Shown here piece after piece: positions 23,450 to 35,078 of a stretch of DNA of 64,000 nucleotides. This DNA comes from Sapria himalayana. Its lineage: Eukaryota > Streptophyta > Magnoliopsida > Malpighiales > Rafflesiaceae. The DNA lies in assembly GCA_029783825.1 (NCBI GenBank), contig JAREIK010003007.1, positions 1,348,638 through 1,412,637 on the forward strand, read 5' to 3'. Both the position numbers and the translations under genes were made by a program. Position 1 is the first letter of the stretch. The number at the start of each line of letters is the position of its first letter. The notes under the pieces are model-generated. The model did not search any database, was not told where the DNA came from, and worked only from the letters and a program-made list of their open reading frames with translations.

Positions 23450-25440
23450 GTGCTAGCCTTTTCTGTGTGGTTTTGTAGATGGATCTCGAAATGCTATATG
23501 TCATGTTAATGCACTAACTGTGACCCCATATAGGATATCTATTATTGTATTACATTCTTAATTTCTTTCATCTCATCATTCATTTCTTTAATTTCTTGCA
23601 TTTCTTCGTTCAAATTAGTAATCTACTCATCCTTCTCTTCTTTCATTTCTTGCATTTCTTCCTTCAAATGAGTAGTCTGCTCATCCTTCTCTTCTTTAAT
23701 TTCATGCATTGCTTCCTCCAAATGAGTAATCTACTCATCCTTCACTTTTTACATTTCCTGCATTTCTTCCTTTAATTGAGATATCTACCCATCCTTCTAT
23801 TTCATTTCTGTTTCCAGAAATTCAAAACATTCATTAGTTTTCATTACTTGTTCGACCATCTCATCCACCATTGCTGTGATAGATGAATTAGAATCACAAC
23901 TACTACAACAAAATGCCACTCTCGTCAAGTCGATGTCATACACTCACTGCTTCTTATGACCTTCTTTGGTCTCCAAATACATAGGGTCATAGTCTATTGG
24001 TTGAAGATCAATAGAACCATCATCTTGTTGAGAAGTAGCTGTCACACTCAATTAGTTCCTGTGGTAAAATATGGAAAAATACTATTATAGATATACATAA
24101 AATAAATTTAATATTTTGCATTCCAAACAACTTTTAAAATGTATTATAGTACTATAAAATTTTATTAATATAATAGATTCTTATAGCAATCATCTGAGAT
24201 TTGTTGTCAACAAACTGACCATTCACTTTCTTCACATGCATCTTTCTGAAAATCTCATAAAAATTAGAATCTCAACTCAATTCTCCACCATAGAGTATGT
24301 ATTTATTAAATCATAAAATAATAAATTATAAAAAACTTTAACAAATTAATAAAACCATGCATAGATTTTATTTATTAAGACTATTAGGATAACCACTAAA
24401 TATATAAATGTTTAAATTTTTAAAATTGTACTAAATCTCGAGCATGCTCAAAGCTCAACTTTGACCCTCCTTTGTGGCGAGATATTTCTGTACCTAGTCC
24501 GGCTAACTTAATTCGTCGATTTTTGCTAGAAATCTCGAATTATTTTTCACATGTGGCTCCTCCCATTGCTTAAGCCACTCTGGGCAATTATCCTCATATA
24601 TAAAATCAGGCATTTCTTTTATATTCTTTGATTTATGGATAAATTCAGAATACCATTTAGCAGCTTTGCTCTCCCATAATGACTTTATCTTTCCATCAAA
24701 TTTGGGTGCCCATTTGGATGGATTCTATATATAGAATAATCACAAAAAAATTTATATTAATAATAATGACATAATTATTTACTGCTTGAAAAATAATCAA
24801 CATAATAGTTAATTAATTAGATAAGTAATTTTCAATGCTTTTATTTCATTATTTTTACCTGAAAGTCATTAAAATTCGTCTCTTTTGCCGATTTAGAAAC
24901 TTTCTTCCATAAGAATGCTTTAGAATCAACCATTTTCTTGAAATGACTTTGTAATTATAGCCAAACATATGTGATATGGAAAAAACCTGTACAAAAAACC
25001 ACTAACAAGAACATCATTATTTTTTATTCAAGTAATATTTACATATTTCTTATACCTCCTAGCCTCAATCTCAATTACTAACTTAGCACTGAATGTAGAG
25101 GAAGGCAGAGCGTTTGATCATGTTGATGGTTGTGTAAAAGGAAGAAATATTGGGATAAAATGAGTATTGAAGATGGTGATGGATCAAAAGTATGTTCATG
25201 AATGGTATTGGGTGATGGGATTATATCTGATAAAGATGATAGTAAAGGTGTCAATGATGGTGATGGTGATGGAAATGGAGATTGTGATGGAAATGGAGAT
25301 GGTGATTGTGATGTTGATGTCTGGATATGGTGGGTATGAGATGGTACTAAATTTGCAAAATGGTGTAAAATACTAGATGGATTTGGTCCAGTACTCCGTC
25401 CACATCCACCTCCACCATGGTCATGTCCTTTAGGTGCCAT
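23450..25440 (-). pseudogene. Transposase_24 / TNP1-like second transposon gene, element D (broken)
   Basis: ATG at 25440 begins MAPKGHDHGGGGCGRS, the same start as in A (5321), followed by the Ser/Pro-rich segment. Two middle exons missing from A are kept: one near 24960-24860 with KAFLWKKVSKSAKETNFNDF and one at about 24720-24450 with SLWESKAAKWYSEFIHKSK and CPEWLKQW, which fits the core of Transposase_24 (short-residue pattern RLSxxLxxARK..W..). The C-terminal coiled-coil exon runs 24070-23450 but contains stops and reads through in pieces. Together these show the gene had at least five exons. In CACTA biology this product is the subterminal-repeat binding partner of TNP2. It is non-functional here. 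Confidence 0.7.
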
Positions 25441-25579
25441 CTACTATACAAAAAATAAAAACATAGAATAAATAATAGAGATATGATGAATAACCATGCA
25501 TTTTAGAATAAAATTCACCAATAGATTTCAACAAAATATAGAAAGTCTTTGATAGTTTTACATTATAATATAATTATAA

Positions 25580-25803
25580 TAGTTTAATTATCGACATCAC
25601 TATCATACTTCAATGGATCTTCTGACATTTTGTCTGATTCCAATGGATGTTCTAACTCATCTTTAGATAGAAATTTATCATCTTCAATTTCTATTAGGCA
25701 ACCATTTGAGTCGCATAAATTTCTAGATATTAATCTACATGCACCGGATAAATATTATTTATGTCATCTTCTTGGAATGCCAGTGCAATAGCTAAGTCTG
25801 CAC
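25580..25803 (-). pseudogene. TNP2 C-terminal tail remnant, element D
   Basis: Equivalent to 4955-5176 in A, with DLAIALAFQEDDINNI readable before stops set in. It is joined to a GA tract at 25806 in the same way as A. The rest of TNP2 is missing. Confidence 0.7.
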
Positions 25804-25805
25804 TT

Positions 25806-25832
25806 CTTTGTTGAGAGAGAGAAAGTGGGGTC

Positions 25833-25867
<35 letters not shown>

Positions 25868-26040
25868 GAGAGATAGGAAGAAAGGGGGGAGAGAGAGAGA
25901 GAGAGAGGGAGAGAGAGCAGGAGAGAGAGAGAGAGAGAGATAAAGCAAAAAAGAAAGAGAGCAAGATATAAAATAGCATGAGAGAGATAAAGAGAGAGAG
26001 AATGACATAGAAAGAATGAGAGAGGGAGTGAGAGATACAT
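25806..26040. repeat. (GA)n tract, element D
   Basis: Inverted equivalent of the (CT)n tracts at 4681-4950 and 12500-12690. The three overlapping Ser/Leu-rich frames on the minus strand are artefacts of the repeat. In element orientation it lies upstream of the TNP2 tail. Confidence 0.95.
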
Positions 26041-26154
26041 AGAGAATGCAGTGTTAGAATGAAAAATTATATTAAAGAATAAAAAATTTTCTTCTATACA
26101 AACCTATCGTTTATTACATATTTTGTCATACATAAGTTCATATATGAGACTGAT

Positions 26155-26312
26155 GCACAAGGGGTGGGATTATGTAAGAGCACTACCCTTAATTCAACAT
26201 CATGCTATATCTGACCAGCAGACACTCTCATGCTATGTGCTTACATATTGTTGATATTATATCTTTAGTCATTTAATTTCAAGTTAGTGCAACAAATTAG
26301 TATTATCCCATT
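26155..26312 (-). promoter_or_regulatory. Conserved unique block, element D
   Basis: Reverse complement of the block at 4501-4670 and 12241-12420, with the shared CATGCTATATCTGA and TCATGCTATGTGCTTAC phrases. It separates the AT repeats from the GA tract. A promoter role is possible but unproven. Confidence 0.5.
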
Positions 26313-26940
26313 TATAAGTATATGTTATTATACATATAGTATATGTAGTTATAAATAGTTATATATAGTTAAACATATAGTTATATATATATACATATAT
26401 AAATTCATACAAGTAGTTATATGTAGTTATACATAAATGTATACAAAGTTATAAACAAATATATAGATTTACATATATGTATACATATATGTATACATAG
26501 TTACAAATAAAGTTATATCTAATTATATTAAGTTTTATATAGTTATACAAATATTTATATATAGTTATATACATATAGTTAAACATAATGTAATATGTTT
26601 TTATACATGTAATTATAAATATAGTTTTATGTTATTATACATATAGTTACCCATATAGTTAAACTTATATATATACATGTAGGTATATATATATTTTTTA
26701 ATATTTTTATATATTTATACATATAGTTATCTATAGGTATAGATATAGTAAAATACATTTTTATATAATAATATATAAAAATGTATATTATATATATGTT
26801 GTATATTTTTTATTTAAATATAGTTATGTATAATGTTTTTATAGTTATAGATATAGTAAGATACAATCATTTATAGTTATATATTATCATACATATAGTA
26901 TATAGAGTTATAAATAGTTATATATAGTTAAAACATTTAG

Positions 26941-26975
<35 letters not shown>

Positions 26976-27130
26976 TACAATTAGTTATATGTAGCTATAC
27001 ATAAATGTATACAAAGTTATAAACAAATATATAAATTTACATATATGTATACATAGTTACATATATGTTATATTTAATTATATAAAGTTTTATATAGTTA
27101 TACAAATATTTATATATAGTTATAAACATA
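26313..27130. repeat. AACTATATGTATAA-type internal repeats, element D
   Basis: Inverted equivalent of 3620-4500, again with one internal duplication (26320-26590 echoed by 26870-27130). It has (AT)n runs and no gene. Confidence 0.85.
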
Positions 27131-28500
27131 TAGTTTACTAGCAGATATAACAGATGAAGGGTTTTTGATTACTACAATCCTTGCTAAATTTTACTTCACT
27201 GAAATCTCTATGTCATGAGATTGCAATCTTTAATGTCATAATATTATTAGCTATTGAATTCTACTCTAATATGAGTTTGGTTTTAATTTTATAATAATTT
27301 GGAACACACAATAGTAAAAATAAATATTACACATTTGCATCATAAAAACCTGCAATAAGATATTTAGAAAAACCTTAAAGAACATAATGGAACAAGACAT
27401 CCAATTATTTGACAACATGAAAAATCATATTTTAGATTTCATTTTCCTGAGTAAGGGTAGAAAGCATTACCTCAAATCAAACCCTCCTACATATAAGATA
27501 AGCAATGAAAAGAAAGCATTAAATAATAAATATATAAACAACTTTAAAAGGTAGCACACTTTCCGGTGATTTGAAATCCATTAAACATTAAAAAAAATTA
27601 ATCATAAAAAAACTTTTCACTTTTATAAATATACAAGTATTTAGATATAATGTTGAGTTTAAAATATTTTTATAAATGTTACATATATAATTATATATAT
27701 TTACCGTTTTATACATATTTTATAGTAAATATATCATATTTATATAAACATTATAAGTATTTTATATTTATATAAAAATTTATATGCTATATAAATATTT
27801 ACAAATATGTATAAATATTTTATATGATATATAAATGTTATATAAAAAAATATAAAAATGGATAATTTTATGTAAATGTTGTATAAATATTTATTAACAT
27901 CTATACATATGTATAAATATTTTTATATAACATTATATGTTTATATAAACATATCAATGTTTATATATAATGTAATACGTTTATATATTAAAATATAGAA
28001 ATTTTATATATAATGTAATATAATTATATAAATGTATAAAGTTTTATAAATAATGTTATCTGTTTATAATGTTTTTGGAGATAACAAAAACAAAACCAAT
28101 AAATATTGATTTTTTTTTCCTTGAGTTACAGAAGTAGAAAATATTACGCATAATTTTTTTATTAAATTACAGAAGCAGAAAACAATAAGCATAATTTTTT
28201 TTTCTTAAGTTACAAAAGAAGAAAACAAAATGCATACATTTTGTATTTTAAATCTATAAAACGCTAAAAATATAAGCAGTAACAAAACAAAGTTCACACT
28301 TACCATTTGTTGTTTCATTAATGGCAGATATTCAAAATCATATAAGTGATGCAAAAATATAAGAAAGATGAAAAAAATTGGGAAAAAATTAAAAAAAGAT
28401 AAAATCAAATATTTTGTATAAACCAAACCCCACCAATGGTAATCAAATTGAAAGAGACAGAGATATGTATATAGTATTTTGAAGGAGAAGAGCAATGATA
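27131..28500 (-). other. Intron-like AT-rich stretch, element D
   Basis: Counterpart of 2248-3620 in A. It keeps the possible 16-nt micro-exon (27471-27486, minus) and low-complexity TATATAAA blocks (27620-28060). The minus-strand frame at 28205-28495 is low complexity. A leader-exon island with donor lies at 28508-28590. Confidence 0.55.
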
Positions 28501-28507
28501 ATATTAC

Positions 28508-28590
28508 CTGGTAACAAAAGGAGGTCGAATTTATAGGTTGCTTCCATAATCCATTTATGCTTCTCCTCTCCTCCTCTTCGAAAGATATAA
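28508..28590 (-). promoter_or_regulatory. Candidate leader exon / TATA region, element D
   Basis: Inverted counterpart of 2165-2247, with a TATAAAT-like run followed by a CAG|GTAATA donor-like site at 28508/28507. A related GAGGA-rich stretch reappears at 28690-28720, suggesting a small local duplication here. Confidence 0.45.
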
Positions 28591-28599
28591 AAAAATGTT

Positions 28600-30230
28600 T
28601 AAGTGATTAAATGCCTTAACATTTTTTTTTCACGGAAAATAAAATTGTTTAAGTGATTGAATTTATCTTTTTTTTTATTTAAAGAAAAGATGATTCTCCT
28701 CTCTTCCTTTTTGAAAGATAGTAAAAATGGGTAAGTGATTAAATGCCTTAACATTTTTTTTCATGGAAACTATAAATGTTTAAGTTATTGAATTTATCTC
28801 TTTTTTTTATTTAAAAAAAGTGACAAATATAAAAGTATACTAAACTTATAAAAATTAATAAATTTAAATAAAACAAAATGAAATAGATTTTTTTAACCAT
28901 AAATGATATTATTTCATAAAAAAATTAAATAATAATATATAATAATAAAGTATTTCATATATATATATATTAATTATAATATGAAATAACCACTTATTTG
29001 ATATAATTTAAATTTTTAAGAATTCAATTTATTTTTAATGATTATAATATGAAATAATTATAAAGGATTAAAATTTCATATTATTTGATATAATGTATGA
29101 TTTATAAAATTCCAAAAATTATTTAAAGCTGAGAAGATGAATAAAAATGTTATATTTATTATTTTAATAAAAAGCAGAATATTAAAATAGTAAAGATCTT
29201 ACTCATTTGTTTAATTCTTATAAATTTTAATAGAGACAAAAAATAAAACTTGAATTAAAATCAATTTATGGTTAGTTTGGTAGTACTTTTTAAAAGTGTT
29301 TATAGGCCAAAAAATAATTTAAAGAATTTTTAGAAAAAGAAAATTTCATTAGTAATATTTTAGATAACTCTTTTAAAACCCTAAACAAACACTTGAAGTG
29401 TTCTTTTAATAACCACACTGAGATATTTATTTTTTTAATCATCAAATTTTTTTTGATATAATTAAAATATATATGTATTTATCTTTAAATATCAATTTAT
29501 TTTCTTTTATATTTTATAACAAATTAGAATTTTTTTTCCCGAAATTTTAAAATCTTTTTATAAAATATTTTTTTAAAAAAGATTACTAGAATCATTAAAA
29601 TATTTATTTTATTTTAAATAATATAAATATTTATATGTTTATTAGTTAATTTAGATATTTTTATAATTTTATTTATTTATTCATACTATTAATTATTTTA
29701 CCATTTTAGTAGTAGTAATTTGTATGTATGTTTATTTATTAATTAAAATATCTTTAAAAACATTATAAGTATATAATTAATTATTTAAAGTTTTTATATA
29801 TAAATATTTAATTATCATAATTAAATATTTCATAAAAATAATTTGTATATATTTTTAAAAATTTTATAATAATAAAAATAATTATTTAGTCATTATTAAT
29901 ATAAAATTTTATTTGTAATTTATATATTTTTGAAATTTTTTTTTTAATATCCTATTTTTATAATTATATGAGGTAAATGTGTCTTTCAAGAATTGCTCAC
30001 CAATAGGCCATGACATATGTTTAATATAGAAAATTACATAAAATATTAAAACAAATAAAATATAAAAAAAAATTAAATAAATAAAGATTAGTGACAAAAA
30101 TTATGCCCACCCTAAATAGCTACAAAAAATCCCTAGCTAAATGCATATATTTTGTTAAAATTATCATTTAAAAAATAATCACTTGCAATAAAATATAAAA
30201 TAGTAAAAAAAATTCAGACAATTATTTAGC
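28600..30230 (-). repeat. Left non-coding region, element D
   Basis: AT-rich, gene-free counterpart of 645-2160. It includes the 62-residue minus frame at 29909-30097, which is only a shadow of non-coding sequence. It lies just inside the left subterminal repeats. Confidence 0.8.
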
Positions 30231-30710
30231 GACGGATAATGTCTTAATATAATTTGCTAGGAAAATTTCGTCACTAATTCTATTGCTATATTTTCCTCTT
30301 TTCATTACACGAAAAATTATGAAAGAATAATAATGGATTATGTCTCGATCTAATTAGCTAGGGAATATCCATCACAAATTCTATTGCTTATTCCATCGCT
30401 GGATTTCTCACTTTTCATTGTATGGGAATTTATAAAAGAAATAGTGACGGATTATGTCTCGATCTATTAGCTAAAAAAATTTTATCATTGAATTTCACGC
30501 TTTTCATTGCGCAGAACTTTACGATAAATCAGCGATGAGAAATTTTCAATTGAACATTTCAATCTCAAATTTTTATTTCAATGTAAAATCAAAAATTTCT
30601 TGCTATTCCCTAGCTAATCCTTTGCTATTCCCTAACTAATCCCTTGCTATTTAGTTAGGGATTATTCCCTAGCTAAATTTCCCTGGCAAATCTAACATTT
30701 TCTTGTAGTG
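30231..30710 (-). repeat. Left TIR and subterminal repeats, element D
   Basis: The + strand ends in TTTTCTTGTAGTG at 30710, a clean CACTACAAGAAAA terminus on the minus strand. Inside it lie repeats of TTGCTATTCCCTAGCTAATC and GCGACGGATTATGTC-like units. These are the left end of the transposon. Confidence 0.93.
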
Positions 30711-33350
30711 AGATAGATAGATAAATATAAAGAAAGAAATATAGATATATAGAAATAAAGAAAGATAATCAAATAGACAGATAGATAAATTGATAGATAG
30801 ATAGAATGAGATATATATATATATAGTCAGATAGTTAGAAAGACATATAGATAGATAGACAAATATATAATTAGACAAATAGAAACATATAGAGAGATAG
30901 ACAGATAGATAGATAAATAAATAGACAAATTAAAAAAACAGATAAATAGGTCGACACATGGATAGATAGATAGAGAGAAAGATAGGCATGTAGACAAATA
31001 CATAGATAGATTAAGAGACATATAGATAAATATATAGATAGATAGATAGGTACACTGATAGATGCAAAGATTTATAGTAGATAGATAGATAGATATAAAG
31101 AGAAATAAATAGATGGTTAGATAGATGAATAGATAGATAATTAGATAGATAGATAAATAGATTATTAGAGATATAGAATGATCAAAATATAGAAAGAGAG
31201 AGAGAGAGATAGATAGATAAATAAATAGATAGATATATACATAGATAGATATTTTGATATATATATATATATAGATAGACAACTAGATAAACAAATATAT
31301 AGATAGATAAACAAATAGATAGATAGATTGACATATATAGATAGAAAGATAAGGATATAAGTAGATAGATTGACAGATATATAGAAAGATTGATAGATTG
31401 AGAAATTGATAGATTGAGAAATTGATAGATTGATTATTAGAGAAATAGATAGATAAATAAATAGATAAAAAGATAGAGAGATAGATAGATAGAATGAAAG
31501 AAAGAAAGAAATATAAATATATATAAATATAAATATATAAATATATAGCTATATAAATAAATAATATATATATATATATATATATATAAATTTATAGATA
31601 GATAGTTAGATAGATAGATATATAGATCGATAGATAAATATATAGATAAACAAATAGTCAAATAGATAGATAGATAGACATATAGACAGATAGACATATA
31701 GACAGGTAGATATATACACAGATAAATAAAGACATTTAGACATATATGTAGATTAATAGATAGATATATATATAGACTGAGTATCAGAGAAACAGATAGA
31801 TAGATAAATAGATAGACAAATAGACATATAGATATATAGATAGAATGATACACATTTTGATAGATAGATAGATAGTGAGAGAAATAGATAGATAGTTAGA
31901 TGCATAGAGAGATAAATAGATAGCTAATTAGATAGATAGATTAATAGAAAGATAGATAGATTGATTGATTGATAAATAAATAGATACATAGATAAATTTA
32001 AAAATAGATAAATATATATAGAGATAGATAGTTTGATAAATAGAGAGATAGACAACTAGATAAACAAATATATAGATAGACAGTCAAATAGATACATGGA
32101 CATACATATAGATAGATATAAAGATAGGGATATAGTTAGATAGATAGATATATAAATATATAAAAATATACATAGATAAATAGATATAAGATAGATAGAT
32201 ATACAGATACACAGATACAACAAAAGATAATTAGATATATAGATAGATATGATGATAGATAGATAGTAAGATACACAATAGATAGACAGATAGATAGATA
32301 TACTGAAAGAAATACAGATAGATAGATACACAGAAAGAAAGACAAATTGAGAGTCCCATAGATACACACACAGAAAGATAGATAGAAGATAGATACATAG
32401 ATAGATAGAGAGATATATAAATAGATAGATAATTGATAGACAGATACATAGATAGATATTAAGATTGATAGATGTACAGACATATAGATTGATAGAAAGA
32501 TAGATAGAAAAATAGACTAATATACAAATAGATATATAGACAAATAAATAATTGGAAAGATAGATATATAGTTATAGAGATAGATTGAGAGATAGATAGA
32601 TAGATAGATAAACAAAGAGACTGAGAGATAGATAGATAGATAGACACACTGATAGAAAAGTAGATAGATAGATAGTTATGAAAGATAGACAAATAATCAA
32701 ATAAATAAATAGACACATTGATAGATTGATAATTAAATAGATAGATATATAGATAGATAGAAATTTATACTAATAGAAAAATAGAAAGATAGACTCATAG
32801 TTAGATAGATTGATAAACAAAAAGATAGATTGAAACATAGTCAGATAGATAGATACACAAATAGATAGATAGATAGATAGATCGATCAATAGACATATAT
32901 AGATAGATAGATTGATAAACATATATAGATAGATAGATCGATGGATAGCTAGTCATATAAATAGATAGATAGATAAATAGATTGAAATATAAATAGATAG
33001 ATTGAGAAATTAATAGATAGAGTGAAAGATAGATTCATAGATAGAGAGATAGTGACATAGATTGGTGCATAATTAGATAGATAGATACATACATAATTAG
33101 ATAGATATATACATAATTAGATAGATATATAGATAAAAAAAATAGATAAATAGATAGATAGCTAATATATATATATATATATATGACTAGATAGAAAGAC
33201 ATATAGATACATAGATATATAGAAAGATAGATACACACACACACACACACATACACACACAAATAGCTATAAAGATAGACATATAGATAGATAGATAGAC
33301 ATACACATAGACAAATAGACAGACATACAAATAGATATATAGATAGATAG

Positions 33351-33381
<31 letters not shown>

Positions 33382-34398
33382 GAGAGATAATTAACAAACA
33401 TATACATAGATAGATATTAAGATTGATAGATGGATAGATAGATAAATAGATAGATTTATAGACAGAAAAATAGACTGATAGAAAAATAAATAGATGGAAA
33501 GAACGAAAGATAGATAGTTATAGAAATTGATTTAGACATAGATAGATAGACAGAGAGATAAAGAGATAGTTAGAGAGATAGATAGATGGACAAACTGATA
33601 GAAAGATTGACAGATAAATAGTTATTAAGAAAAGATCAATAAATAGTAAATTAAATAAATAGAAACATAATACATCAATAGTTAGATAGATAGATAGATA
33701 AACATATATAAAGTTTGACTGATAGACAAATAGACAGATAGATAGAAAGTTAGACTTTTTGATAAACAAATAGATATATTGAAACATAGTTAGATTGACA
33801 GATACACAAATAGGTAGATAGATAGATATATAGATAGATATATAGATAGATATATAGATAGATATAGATAAATAGATCGAAAGATAGCTAGTCATATAGA
33901 TAGATAAATAAATAAATAGATTGAAAGATAAATAGAAAGATTTAGAGTTTGATTGATAGAGATATATATAGATAGATTGATAGATAGATTGACAGATAAA
34001 CAGATATATAGATATATAGATACATAATTAGATAGATAGATAGATAGATAACACATATATAGATAGATAGGAAACTAGATATAAATACATAAAGATAGAT
34101 AGATAGACAGATAGAGATGTACATTGAAAAAAATTGATAGATAGATATATATATATATAGTTAGTTAGTTAGATAGCTAATTAGTTAGATAGATAGATAA
34201 ATAGACTGATAGAAAGATAGATATAAAGATAGATAGATATACACATATATAGACAGTTAGATTGATAGATAAATAGATAGATAGATAAACATACAGATTA
34301 ATAGATAGAGAGAAAGATAGATAGATAGACAAATCGACATACAATTAGATAGATAGATAGATAGTTAGTTTGATTGATAGAAATATAGATAGATAATT

Positions 34399-34445
<47 letters not shown>

Positions 34446-34707
34446 TACATAGATAGATAATTAGATAAAAAGAAAGAAAGATAGATAGATAGTCAAATAA
34501 AAACATATATAGATAGATAGACAAAGAGATATATAGTTGGATTGACAAACCTGTTAGTTAGATAAATAGACAGATAGATATATAGATAGACAGATAGGTA
34601 GATAGATAATAATATCGATAGATAAAAAAATAATTACATAGATAGATAAATAGAAAGATATATAGATAAATAAACAACTAGATAGACAGATAGACAAATA
34701 GACTAAT

Positions 34708-34742
<35 letters not shown>

Positions 34743-35008
34743 CATATAGACAAGTAGATAGATATAAAATAGATAGGTACATAGATAGATAGATAAATAG
34801 ATAGATATAGAGATAGATAGATAATTATATAGATATATAAAGAGATATCAAGATAGATAGACAACAAGAAAAATAGACACAAACAAACACTGAAAGAAAT
34901 ACAAATAGTAAAATATTTTGATATATTAATAAATAGTTATTTAAAAAGGTAAATAGATAGATAAATGGATAGACAGGCAAACAAATAGATAGATATATAG
35001 ATAATTAG

Positions 35009-35078
<70 letters not shown>

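Larger units (their letters stand above)
18970..30710 (-). mobile_element. CACTA element D, both ends present
   Basis: The left terminus (5' end, on the - strand) is at 30710, where the + strand ends TCTTGTAGTG, i.e. CACTACAAGA. The right terminus at 18970 is a worn copy, CACAATAAAGAAAAATCCC. Both ends carry arrays of TAGCTAGGGAA-like subterminal repeats. Interior order in element orientation: left region, leader, micro-exon, AT repeats, conserved block, (CT)n, TNP2 tail, TNP1-like gene, BPC fragment, palindromic repeats, duplicated right segment. Length is about 11.7 kb. The flanking trinucleotides (TTT at 18967-18969, AGA at 30711-30713) do not match, and the flanking arrays have opposite polarity, so the original 3-bp target duplication is not preserved. 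Confidence 0.88.

Noticed and set aside
640..30710. One giant palindrome made by inverted duplication of 640-15000
   Set aside because: A and D are inverted relative to each other, but B between them has no inverted partner, array polarity does not mirror, and copies are clearly diverged. Independent elements in opposite orientation explain it better.
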